Below are positions 45,401-59,100 of a DNA stretch of 64,000 bases, piece after piece. This DNA comes from Blastomussa wellsi (taxonomy: Eukaryota > Cnidaria > Anthozoa > Scleractinia > Plerogyridae). Both the position numbers and the translations under genes were made by a program. The notes beneath the pieces are model-generated. The model saw nothing but the letters and a program-made list of their open reading frames with translations. It was not told the DNA's origin and did not search any database. Each line of letters begins with the position of its first letter. The first letter of the stretch is position 1. Location of the stretch: positions 27,122,281 to 27,186,280 of the forward strand of contig OX393566.1 of assembly GCA_947652115.1 (NCBI GenBank). The letters are read 5' to 3'.

Positions 45401-47159
45401 AACTACTACTGTCATTTGATAAAACTTAAATACAAAAGACCTAAGAGGGTTGGATAAGCTTGGCCAAGAATTTGATCTGGGAGAAGATCAACTTTCTGAG
45501 GCATACCTACTACCTCTAAGAGTTGCAAGTGAACCTTGTGTACGTTCCTTTCAGTATAAAGTCCTGAATTATATTCTTTATTCAAATGTCCTTTTATTCA
45601 AAATAGGTTACATATCAAATCCTAACTGTGCTTTTTGCCAAGACAGTTGTGAAACTATTAATCATGCCCTCTTTAAATGCTCCTTTTCAAAGTCCTTTTG
45701 GAATTTGGTGACTGTTCGTTTACTGAATAAGCTTGGTAGTTGCGGATGCCTCTCTTTATGTGACATTATCATAGGATTCTTGCGGGAAGGAATGGATTTA
45801 ATTAACTATATAATAATACCAAGAAAAACGTATCTTTGGACTTATAGGCGAAAAGAAATTAACCTAATTTCGACCACTTTAAAAGAATCTTGGAACTTAA
45901 ATATGACACAGAAAAATACATACCTTTTATGACAGATTGAAAAGTTTCACAAGAAATGGAAAGTATTCGAGTAAACTATTTTAAATAGGTAATTTAATTA
46001 ATAAATGTATGATGTTATCGTTTGAAAAACTACAATTATCTTGCCTTTTGTAATCAACCTTTTCTTAGTTGTACTTAATGAATCTTTCTATTGTCAAATG
46101 TAAAAATTGAAAATGTATTTTTTTGTAATTGAAAGTGTATTGTTATTGTAACAAGGTATTGTTTTTCCATAAAAAAACACTTGAGGGATGAGGAGGTCAG
46201 AGATAATGAAAAATAGCTCCTGTCAGAAATGTTATTTCTTTTCATTTTAGTGTGCAATTTGCACTGCTGTTATGCTTGAACTGCACTGCTCTCATCCAAT
46301 CAGAATGGAGTAATTTTTCATGTATATTGTACATGTAGCTGGGGAATCATTGGCAAATATATATATATTGCTGGTTTTCACTTTCGCACCATCATCAAAA
46401 CCATTCAACAAATAAAGTCAAGAATCAACGAGATCAAAGACGATGAATATTTAAACAGTCTCGCAAAGATTCAGGTCTGTGCGATGTTTCATGCAGGAGA
46501 TATTCGAAGAAATGTTTTACTCAAATTTATAAGGCTTTGTATGGAGACGCCATGTTTGTGTCCTTCTGAGGGACACAAAGATGGCGGCCGGAAGCTAACA
46601 AAAACATGTGTCATCGAGTTTTGCTATAAAAAGCCTGTAGTCGTCTTATGAGAGCTTATAAACATCTATATGAGTACTTATTCTCATACAAGGACTGTTC
46701 AGATTTCAAAAACTCAGCGCATAAGTCACTTTTTTAACCTTCGTGACGGCATTCTCGGCCGGCATTTTAATAGCGTGTCACGCAGAAGCTTAGAAATTCA
46801 ACCTTGCTTTATCACAAGATGAAAAACCCTATCAAACTGAAAATTTATTGAAAAGGTAAGTCTTCAGCTGTTCTAATAACTAACTAAACTAAAATCTTAA
46901 AAGGATTGATAATTCCTTACTTTTTAATTTTGATGACGTCACGTGAAAACCAAGAATTGAAGGGTGGGTGGGTTATGAACAGCCATGAGATTCTCCTTAC
47001 AAATGTGTAAGTTAGTGCTGACCTGACAAATACAGCACAGAGTTCTGTTAGTTATAAAAGGATACTTCATGTACTCGGACAAAATGAACCATACTGTTTT
47101 TACCTAAAATGCCGGCACAGGCTTATGTGGGGTACATGGATGATGGGCAAGAGATGCCC

Positions 47160-47192
<33 letters not shown>

Positions 47193-50100
47193 CTTGAATC
47201 TCTTTACGGTGGCCAATTGACATTATCAACCCAGCTGATAAAATCAAATTATATTGAATTCTTATTGCTTTGATATGCAATTGAGCAAGAAAAAATAAAC
47301 TCATTACTTGGACACAATTACACAATGTTTTAAATTATTGCTTTTTAAACAACATACTACCAATTCCAGTAATCAGTGTTTCAAACTATATTCATTCTAA
47401 GCTGTGTTGCCATGCTCTTAATTTTCTTTTATCATTATTCTGATTGTAATGAAAAAAAAAAATGATAAATTTGTTGTGTAAAGTGTCATTTTGATCATTC
47501 TATTTGTATTTACAAAGTTTCCTTTTTTGAACACCAGAGTGCAGTGTGAGCTTTCTGAGTTCTACCTAGGTAATGATTTTGTTCCTATAAATTACATTAA
47601 TGTGTAGTCTGTTGAAGGTGTCCATTGGTGATGTTCAAGTGTATCTTTTTATCAATTCATGTATTGGATAGTGTATAAAATGGCTGCAGAATTATCTCTT
47701 TTTAGCCAGTTTAATTTTATGGCAATGGCGATCCTGTATTGTAACACATTATTCAGACAATGAAAATTTCTTTAAAAGCCAAGGTTCCATGTCTGATATT
47801 TCATAACATGCACTTTTGCTTATGTTAATCACCCCTTGCTTAAAAAAAATTGCCACCATGAACCACCAGTTTGTTTGTATTCCATATTTACATGTAGCTT
47901 AGAAAGTCATTCCTTCAAACCCTCATTTAAACTATACTTTTGAGTTTCTTAGTGTGACTTTTTTCAAAAAAGAGTTTTTACAAGTTGAATATTGAATTGA
48001 CCTCATCGTTAAAGGGGTTTTGATTTTGAATTTTGACATTTCTTTTCCAATATGAGTGAAGTGTTTTTACTGGGATGCATGATATAGTTAGGAAAGAAAT
48101 GTTAATTGTGTTTGTTAAGAAATAATGTTCATTAGTCCCGGGTCAAAGACAATTTTGGAACTTTTTTGCTTGGTTGACAAGATGATTTGTTTTGTAAAAT
48201 ATGAAATATTCATAACGCTTTGTTGATGTATATGAAATAGTTCAAGCAAACTAGCAGTTTAATATCAGGATTATTGTGCATGAAATTGGTCTCGTATGCA
48301 AAGGGAACAGAATAATTCCGTTTCAAGTCTGAACTGCACGCAGTTCGTCCCAATAGTGAACTTAATTTGAACCTTTTTAGACAATAGTGCATTAAATATT
48401 AACTAGTCAAACAGTAGACACATGTTAATTTCAACCACTAGAGGTTGAGATGATCAAGGATTTGTGATTCTTGGTGTGACAACAACTTTTGACTGAAACT
48501 TAACTTCTTATGATGGGCAGGGTAAGTTGGGATAGCCATGTCATCAATGCAATGCCTTATGACAGCATTTGGAACTCTGTTTGGAACAATATAATTATGA
48601 TACAAATTGAAACAGTTGCATGACATGCAGTAACAGTGTTTGATGGTACAACATTTTTACAGTTCACCATTTGTTTTACCCCTTTAATAAATGTAACTGC
48701 TTGTGGAAAAATGAAAATTTTTGACAAGAGAAATTTTGTTCCCCTTTATACATGTTTTCTTCAGTCTTTTCGTATCCTAGCACTAGTGACTAATTTTAAC
48801 CATGACTTTAAAAAGTGGAACATCATCTCTCAGCTTTCTAGCCAAAAATATTTTAGCTAAATCATTTAAATTTCACCTTCCTCTGAGTTATGGCTCTGTT
48901 ATTTCTTTATGACATTTTTGGGAGCAGGGATGATGCAGTGGCGAGAGTGCTCACCTCCTACCAAATTGGCCCGGGCTGATGTGGGTTGATCATGAGTTTG
49001 TTGTTGGTTCTTGTCCTTGCTCTGAGGGTTTTCCTCCCTCCACAGAAACCAACACTTCTAAATTCCAATACGATCGGGAATCCGAGGGCCACAGGTTTGT
49101 TAGTGGAAAGACTATTATGTGCTACCCTCCATTAAACAACAGAGATTTGATTTGATTTTTGATTTGTTCATGTGGATTATGTGGCCTTCAAGTTCGACAT
49201 TTGATACCTCGCTTTGTTTTCATGCCCTTATGGTTTATTGAAGCTAAATTTAGAGATTATTGACCTTAAACATTATTGGTTAATGATAGTGTTAGTAAAC
49301 TAAAGTCTGCTGTGGAGGTAAAATTATCTGGCTAAATTAAGTATTCGAAAGCCTTGCATTAAATGAATAGGAGTTGTAATCTCTATGCATTCACTCATGC
49401 TGGGTGAATGCATAGAGCAACTATTAGAGAAACTGAGAGCACAAGAGAAACTAAGTACATGACATCTGAAACTTATACAATGTTTGATGTTTTCAAAAAA
49501 GGCAAATTAATTCACTAGACTACTTCTTGTAGTTTTCTTACAACGGAGAAGATGAATTGCCCGATATCAGGAGTTCACAGTCGCCTGATGGAGGAAGAGA
49601 TAGAAGAAATGGATCAAGAGGAGGGAAAGCCAGATCAGCCCGAAACAGACAACCGAGAGATGCTGATTATTTCATCAGGTACGCATATTATGCTGAGCTT
49701 GATCCACAATATTCTCTTGTATGTTATGGCTGTTTAAAATGATGGCTTTGTTTGTTTTATGCTAGTTGAGTGATGTATTGTAAGGTATCTACATTTACAT
49801 TGTGTATCATGCCTGCCCAGGGTCTATGATTAGTCCAATTTGGTGATTTCATGCACCTATGTACTCAATTTATAAGGAAATGACGATGCAATATTTAATA
49901 GTCCAGTTTCAAGTTAACCAAGACTGCTGATTAAAGATGCGTCTATACAGGGTTAGTCTCGACCTGAAGTAAAATATTCACAAATACCAGTGAGAATAGG
50001 AAATATAAACAACTTTGTGCATTGTTTCATCTTGTGCTTCAGTGCTTTTCTGCTGGTATTTGTGAATATTTTTCATCAGATTGAGGTTAACCCTGTACAA

Positions 50101-53100
50101 CTGGTATTTAGTCTTTTTGTTCAGCGTTCTTGACTAACTCGAAACTGGACTATTTTATGGTTGGTTGTTTTTCTTGAAAAAAGTAGGTACCCTCTTGCTT
50201 TGGATGCTTTATAATTCTCTCACAACATGTGCAAGTAGAGTTTTTCTTAAATTTTCTAGGGTTCTTGTACCACCCACAATGGTTGGTGCCATTATTGGTA
50301 AAGAAGGAAAGAAAATTAAAGATCTCACAGAAAAAACAGAAACAGAGTAAGTACAGCTGTACCTTGGACAAAAGCAGAAGAAAACATGTAGCACTGCAAA
50401 GTCAGTGATGTTTAACAGTGATTTCTATCCTTTGATTTTTAAGCATCACTGTGCACAAGAAAGATGACAAGAGCCCCTTTGAAAAGGTGATGTTTTCCCA
50501 ACATTTTTTTAAAGCAAGAAGGGACTTTAAAATAATTTTAAAGTATTAAGCTGAAAATACAGCGTTCAAAATTGCAACCAGCTGGTCGCCAATGCAACTG
50601 AAAATTGAGTGTTGGTGACCAGAACTTCATAGCTTGTCGCCTGTTGGCAACTAACTTTTAGCATTGTGTCAATGTTTTGAACATGCACCCAAGGAATGAA
50701 ATAAAAAAAAATTTGCATTGATTTCAGTAAGAAACTTCATAATAATAATAATTGCATTTGACAGAACGCTTTCCTGATGCTGTCGAAATCGAGATTTTTG
50801 GGCGATTCATGTATCACACCAATTTGGCCACCCCGAAAAATTCTTCAGGGGCAAATGACGTCATTTCCGTCGACCATGTGCTTCGTAGCTGTGCTTCGTT
50901 TCTAGCAGAGTCAAGTTTCACGTTCTTGTTTCGCGTCTTGGAGATTGTTGAGTTCTTGACTGTGTTTTTGCGAATTGTTGTCGAATTCTGGACTGTGCTT
51001 CTTCTTTTGTTCGGAGTGTTCTCAGGTAAGTTGGGTTGTATACGTTGTTTTCGAGTCCCTTTGAGTGTTTTTCGATTTTGTCTAACTTTTTTCGCAGTTG
51101 TATTGATTTATTTGGGCTATCACTGGCAAAGATGATTGAAGCTACTTATCAGTACATCAGAAGCCTGCCTACTGCTGGTGTGTTTTCTAGGAAACAGATG
51201 CTGCAATTTGCCCAAGCAACCGACTGATCTCATTATAAAACTTGGCTGCTTTTCATTGAACATTCAACTTCTGTCTGCGTAGTGTTGTGATGCTCTACTG
51301 TTCAAATCAGCCTTATTGTTATCCAAGAAGAACCTTGAAGATTGAAGCGAAGATTGTACAACTCCTGGTGCGAATATATAACAGCAGATTTCGATCGGTG
51401 CCGTGACAATGTTTGTAATCGTGAATTTTGTTTGCATTTTAGCTTGCATGTGCGTTTGCTGCATTAAATTGTTTACATGTGTTGGGCGACAAAGAAATAA
51501 CAATGCGCAGAAACAATTAGCGCGAACTTCCTTAAGTAGGAAGTTTTAAAGGATTCTGTTAAAAGATTCCATTCACACTTGGGTATCTCTTGCTCTCTGT
51601 AATTTTAATTTTAATTTTTGACCTTTATCTTTACATTTGTTATGATTATCCAATGAGAGCTCTTGACAGACCACAGGATTAGTGTTTTCAGCGCCTAAGA
51701 AAGCTAATTCTTCTGTTTATATGAATGGTTAACATTAAAAAAAATGTCAAGTGTTCACGGTTCGAGTGTCCTCACTTTAAAGTGATGCATGTATATCACA
51801 CATGTATCATTCCTTTAGTCGCTTGAGTAAAGTGGATACAGTGCTAGTTACAAAGTTTAGTTCATAGTCTCCCAAAGCTCAAATGGTCAAACTTTTATGG
51901 TTTTGTAAGATTTGAGGCACAACTCTAACAAGATTGAAGAAAACATTAACATTTTTACAGTTAAGAAATAGCATGTACAGGTGTATGGCAGAGCTTCTGT
52001 TGTCACAACCCGCATAAAACTGCCACTGTCTTCATTGTGTGCTCAAGTTTGAAGAATTGAGACTTGAGACTTGATGCATTCCAGGCAAGAAACTGTAAGG
52101 GAGACTTGAAAGGTTGAAGCAAAGATATGAGAAATGAGATGCAAGAAACCAGTCAAGATGATTATTTTACTTTTGACTCGTTGTGTCCTTGCTACAGAAT
52201 TTTTTTAACACAACAGATTGTTAAACTAGTCTTTGTTATTCTGCTGTAGGTTGTTGAGATTGTTGGAACTGCAGAACAATGCACTGAAGCAAACCTCAGC
52301 ATTCACAGAACGATGCGTTCCGAAACTGATCCAGCAAAAAGAAGGTATGGTAACCACGCTAAAGGTGATGGAGGTCTTGACGTACATGACAAACTGTTTT
52401 TGATACCAGTAATTTCAATGTGAAAGTAGGTGGTGCTGGCTTTTGAGCTGACAGAATCAATTTAAACTAACGTTATCTTTGAAGGTTCTCAATAATGGTT
52501 TCAACGTGGTTCTGCGATTATGTAGTACTTTCTTAATTTTGTATGTTTGTCTTCTGTGTATGTTGTAGCCAAGTGATTCAGATGCGTGTTTTGGTGGATT
52601 GCTGTATTGCTGGGCAAGTGATTGGTAAGCAGTTGTGGTTTATTTTTATGTGTAAATGATCTTGGTTGGCTATGAACTTGTGCATAATGAGAAAGGTAAA
52701 GTCTGCATACAAGGCTAGTGGCCCATCAAACCAGAGCTTATCCTGGTTTCCTGTTCCTGTTCACTGTGCCTCCCATGATGGTTTGTTTGGTTGCCGTATA
52801 TATTGCAGGTTAAATTAGTTTTCAGGTTTAATCTGTTTCCAACCTTAGTACAAGGATACATTACACTGCTTCAATCTGAAGATGCCACTTTTTCAGTAGG
52901 CATTGTTAACACTGTACATGTATATCTAGCAATCAATACATTGGAAAGCTATGGAAAGGACCTGTGGGTATAATTATGAAAAATTGAAAATGTAGATGGA
53001 ATTGGGAATTGAACCCAGGCCACATTGATTTAAGGCGAGCGCTCTCACCACTGCACCAACCCTGCTACCCACAGCCTCCAGGTTGTTGTTGTCATATATA

Positions 53101-56100
53101 TCCATTAATCTGTACAGTAAACTGCTGCCTTGGTGTAATATTGTGGGACATTACTGAATAACAGAATAATCATTCTTTGCTGTGAGGACAAAATAGCTGT
53201 TCTGGAATAATCCAGGTAATGTTCTTGTTCCACAAGAAGACCAATTGAACACACCTAGTGTCTAGTGTCCCGTGCCAATTGTACATTTACCTGGCCATAT
53301 TTGCTAATATCTTAAACCTTTTTTGGGTAGGTAAAGGACACAGCAATCTCAAACAGGTTACCGAGACAACTGACACTTCAGTTCGAGCATTGAGGTAAGT
53401 TTTCTAATGTGTGGGGGAGATTTGTATAGGTAATCACATGAGGCCAAGTACTATTAAGGATTAATTGCACGAGAGTTTTCAAAATTTTCCAAAATTGCCC
53501 GAGTCGCGAAGCGACGAGGGCAATTTGGAAAATTTTGAAAACTCAAGTGCAATTAATCCTTAATAGTACGAGGTCTCATGGGATTACTTGTTTATCAATA
53601 AAGGGCAAAATTTATACGAAGGAAAATCACGCGCGCAGTCTATTTTTATCTGGGAAGCCTGTTTAGCGCTATGGCAATTAACGGATTAGCCAATCATTAA
53701 CAGGTAATCATGCCCTCTCTTGATTACTAAAAATGCCCTCGATTAAGAAAAAATGCCCTCTCTCTCAACCAATCAGCGCTCAGTAATTTTGCCCTTTATT
53801 GATAAGGGTAAATAAACAGCCTCCATTTGGCGTAGAAATATTCTCGGATATTTGTCCATGGACATTATCTGTTCTGAAACGTGAACAGTTGCCCTTGGAA
53901 AACTGTGAGCCTTGAGGAACAAAATGTCCGAGGACAAATTTCCAAGCATATTTCCAATCCAAATGGAAGCTAAATTGTGTTTATCATCCTTCAAATGTTT
54001 TTCAAGTAGGCCACCCAATTTTGGGGACAGTTTCTGAAAACCACTTGACACCTAAACATTTCTGTGGGTGTACAAAATATTTCACTCTGTTTAAAATGTT
54101 CAGTTTTATTCAAACGGACACTTTACTCGGGATAAAAACTAAATGTGCGAAAATAAATCTCAAACTTCAAGACCTGGGGAATGTTGCTTGCGATATTTCT
54201 CAGATATTCCCCAGTTTTACCAGCATCATGTGACATGTTTAGGCCAATTGTGCGCAGAAAAATATATTTAAAGGATTATAATTTGATACTACACATTGGA
54301 ACAAAAATAAATATAAATAATAAACATACTTTTTATAATGAACACATAAGCATTGAATAGAATGCCTTCCTAATCCAGTCTGAATTGAGATTTTTTTAAT
54401 GAACCAGCGGATCTTGAGCCACGAAATTGGCCAACCCTCGCATATTTTTGCAGGGGTAAATGACCTCATTGCCAAGTAGGCGCAAGCCTGGTTCTAGATC
54501 GATTGATGCTTTTGAGAGCAGAAGGAAATTGAGTCCTATGTGAAACGATTTTGCTTGAAAAAATGACTGTGTGCCAAAAGTTGAAATGATACTGAAAATG
54601 GTGTAAAAAGCATTGCAAGGTTACTGCAGAGGAAAGTTGAGTTTTAGTCAGCAACCTAAAGCCATACATATAGCAGAAATAGTGAGTGAACTAGTATCCT
54701 TTTGGTGTGTTCACGGTGAGATAAATAATGTTATCCATTTCACACAAGTATAACATTTGACACACATTCTTATAATTTTATGCAATTGGAAACATTGTTT
54801 CCTGAATTTGCAATGTATTTTTACTTAAATTAGAACTCTTAGGCCCATAATTTTGCTGAAGAAGTCATTGCATATTGAATTGAATGTACAAAATAAATAT
54901 GAACAGTAAACATGAACTTCCAAAATTTCAAATGTAGTGCGTGTGATGTTTGCAGAGCTTAAGAAGAAGTTTAGTGTCAAACGGTAAAATTTCAAGTGAA
55001 ATAATTACTTTCCTGTGTACTGTATATGATAATTATCTTCCACATGGAGTGAATGAATTAATTTGTGACTTTGTTTTTGCCTTGTGAATGTCACATGAAA
55101 GTGCCAGGAAACTCGAAAGAATGGCTTTTCAATAAGCTACATGTAATTTGACGTTTTGTTTAAACAGTCAATACCATAACTCGCGTGATGACAGTTTCTG
55201 CCATTCTTAATTCCAGTATGCAAATATAATAGTTGAATGGCTTCTCCTGTCCAAAATAAAGTCTGCTGCAGTTTACATGTTTTGCAGTACACTCACCAGC
55301 AACATACAGACTGTCATTTTCAATTGACTTGTCACGCAATGTTTAATCCAAATAGCTGCATGGCAAGCTACCTCTCTCGTCGTCTTATCCTCTTTACCCC
55401 ACACTGGTGCATCCTAAGGTGTGTTACAGTGAATACCTTAGTGTTCTTTTGCCACACTTGCTTCCCATTTCCTCAAAATTGTATCCATCAAGACTCTTAG
55501 ATCAAATGCAATTCTCTTATCTTTAATTGCTAGCGGAATAAACATAACAAACATACATAAGTGTGTGCACAACATACAGTGAGAATAGAAAATTTAAAAT
55601 GTTAAGTTTACTGAATTACAGTTTTTTCTTGCACAATGTTGTGCAGCATGTTTAGTTACCTAACTTCATTTGCTAGTGAAAACTACGACTGGACTCGCCC
55701 CTTTCTTTGTTTTGCAGGGGAGATTTGTTTTACAAGGGAAGCTGCAGAGAAGATTCTTCATATCAGTTAGATAGAGTGATAACAATACAGTGTCAACTTC
55801 CACCAGAACAGTTAACTTTAAATGAAGATACCAGGCTTAGTCCACTGGAAGACACTGCACTTTCAAAATGTAGTAAAGCAGAACACTTGATCAGCTCAAA
55901 AGCAAATTTCTGCCTCAGAGAGCTCATGAGAGAGGTTTGTGAAACAAAATCAGTTTGTAAAGTTATTTGTAACTCAGTTTGTTCTTGACATAGCGAGCAG
56001 CCTTCTTGAAGCTCTTCGTAATTTCAGGTGCAAAGGGGTACAAGAAAAAATCTTAAGAAAACTAATGACATTTGATAGTAGACATGTTTCTGACGTACAA

Positions 56101-59100
56101 CCTCCATTGTCAGTGCCAGTAGCAGAACATGCTAGTGGGTGTGATACTAGACTACGAGCAGTCCCTTTTTTCTAAGTCCATCGAGGGCGGGGCGGAAACA
56201 TGGCCACATGAAACCTGGGAGACGCGCCCGAGCCTCGAAAAAATGTGACTACCGCCTAAGCCACAGCGTTTGACCTTCCACGGCCGAGTGATTTTTTTGG
56301 TGTTTATTTCAAATCTAATTAACCGCGCCTATTGATTTAATCCTAATCTTGAAGTCCTGTCAATTTTCCTTGTCGTTGCTACCCGGAAGGTGCATAGATG
56401 AAAACAGTTTTCGTCATGAGAAAACGTGACAAAAAGAATGGAATCAAAGGGAAGTCTTCGATCAGTGAAACTCCCAAGAACAAGTGAAGGGAAGGAGGCC
56501 TTGCAATGATTTTTGTAGCGTTTGCAGATGTAATTTTAAAAGTTTTTACGGAGACTTCAGTCGTAGGTTAAGGGTTTCAGCTGAGAATTTGTTTGAAATT
56601 TTATAACAAGTGGGAGTTGAAAATGTCCACTGGCGGATTTTGCGGTAGAACTCGGTTTCTCTTGTGAGAAAAGCCTGTCTGCCTCTCGCCTTGTATGCGC
56701 TAAATATGCAACAAAGATAACGCAGCTGAGTTTATGAGGTTTCTGTGATCTGGCTTTGTATCGGCCGAAGATTCATCGATTTAATACAATGTTCCCAATA
56801 GAGATGGAAAGCTTCAAGCGAATTTCTGTTGCGCTACATTCATCTGATTCGGAGTGAACGGCGCTCTGTCAGAGCTTGAAGCATTTTCTAATCAGTAACA
56901 GGTACATGAAATTCAAGATTTTTGTCCTTTGTGGTACACTTGTATCTCAGGGACCGCCAATGTTCATCAGCCTGATGGAAAACAGTGGGAAGCAAAAGCA
57001 TTATAAACAAAAATATTATTTTCATGTCTATGGCTGGGCTATACTGTGAGATTCGTCTACAACCACCATTTCGATTATTCTGATTTCACTAGAAGGAAAA
57101 CCAAGCTCGGTTAACAACTTGACCTAGCTTTGCCTGACAAAACACTTGATAAATGAGGCTTTTTTCTAAAATCAAAAAAACAGCAAGAACGTCATGACAT
57201 GTGAGAAGAGCTTTCAACGTTAGTGTTTGTTCCGGTTTCAAAGCTTTTATGACATGCAAGAAGAGACTTGAGTGTTGACAATGTGTTGACATGTTCTTGT
57301 CAACGCTCGAAGCATTAGCCAATCATATTTTTACGTTGTGAGGGCAACGCATAATTCAAACGCTGTGGCTTAGGCGGTTGTCCCTTTTTTCTGTGCCTTG
57401 TTGCTTGGTCGTGTCTACCAGGTTTCGCGTGGCCATTTTTTCGCTTTGCGCTCGACAGACTAAGAAAGGGATTGCTCATTATAGTCTAGTGTGATAAAAG
57501 ACTGCGCTCTAAGAAAAGTTTTGGGAGCCCTTTGGGCTCCCAACTGTGCCAGCTAGTGTGCCCAGCCCTCCAGGTTGGTTGCCCAAAATAATTATTTTAA
57601 TTAATTGATTAAAAATTAAATTATCTAATTACCTTGATTAATTAAATTTTTTTTCATACTGCGACAGAAGTCCACAAGGACAAAATTGACACTTTTTTTA
57701 AAAGCTTCATTGGGTTTCATATTATATAGAAAAACACAGTACCTTTTCCTTGTGTCCTTTTGATAATTTAGGTAACAATCTCCTTCAATTTGGGACTTTC
57801 CATGTGCACTCAAATAACAAGAACTGAGAAGATCTTTTGTTGACACTACTGTCTACTGATACTGTCTGTATCACTGCAGACCCATGTTTAATACAAGTTA
57901 GTTAGTTGCGCTATTCATTCACTCTGACTACTTAAAAATACCAAACACTCGTAAACTATCAGCCGTGGAATCTTAAATTCAAGTAGCACACAGATACAAA
58001 AGCCTAGTTTTTAGTCTTAAAACACACGTTTGTCCCATTACAGTGGCTGAATACATTGCCGTATTTCACTTGCCGCTGGGAGAGGTTCCTACAGTTAAAA
58101 GGTGAACCACAAACGCTAAACATGACGGCAGAGTATGGGCCACAGGATATTTTGAGGTTTTCCGTTCACGGTTTAACAGAAAAAAACATGACACTAAAGG
58201 TCTCTGGTATCTCTTTCTTGTTGCCAAACGTGGAAGCTGCTGGTCGCCTGAGGCAACTGGGCGTTGCTAGAGCACAGCCTTGTGATAAATTAAATACAGA
58301 GTGAAGCAATAAGCTAATTAGAAGTATGTAACAGTTACAACTATTTACAACACGACTAAGAGGGTCCAAGATTGTACTGACAATGGGGGTTGTACTTTTG
58401 ACATATGTCTACTATAGAAACTGTCGTTATTTTTCTGAGATTATTTCATGCCACATAAATTTGGTACAAGAAATGTTTCTATGCATATTGAAAATATGCA
58501 TGTGGCATTTTCCGAGGTGGGTGCAAATTTTACCTTGTTTGGGAGACTTAGAGTGATAATCTGTATCCAGGAGACTCCCAGATAATCTGGGAGAGTTGGC
58601 ATATATTTGTTACATATAATCTTGTGCTCCTTAGCCAATGCAGCGACCAAATCCCCAGCAGGGCTACATGCAACCTCATGCTCATGGAACCTGGCATCCA
58701 ATGGGAGGACACCCCTACCACAATCCTCAACCGGTGAGTACAAAACAAAGCTTCAACATCCCCCCCCCCATCAACCCCCAGGCATTTGAATTTTTGGAAA
58801 ATGTTTCTTCAAATTCCCCCCTGTCTGTGCCAAATACCCCCATCATACTGTAGGTCCATATCTGGTGATCAAATTGGTAGAATTTTTGAGCGACCAGATT
58901 ACCATTTTAACTTCTTAGTAGCTTCTTTTATACCCCTGAAGCCAAGTCTTAAGAAATACACCGAATGCGGATATGGCGGAGCACTCGGTTGTCGCCTGGG
59001 ATGGGTCGCATGAAAGCGAGGCTGGTCAGTCTTTCTTGACCAGAAAGTCTTGCTTCGTTTTGTTTCGCACTCCCTTCGCGTTTTTGTTTTCCTGGATGCC

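Noticed and set aside
50752..51135. 127-codon frame with hydrophobic stretches
   Set aside because: It lies inside an intron over a repeat copy, is not needed by the flanking exon phases, and shows no family resemblance.
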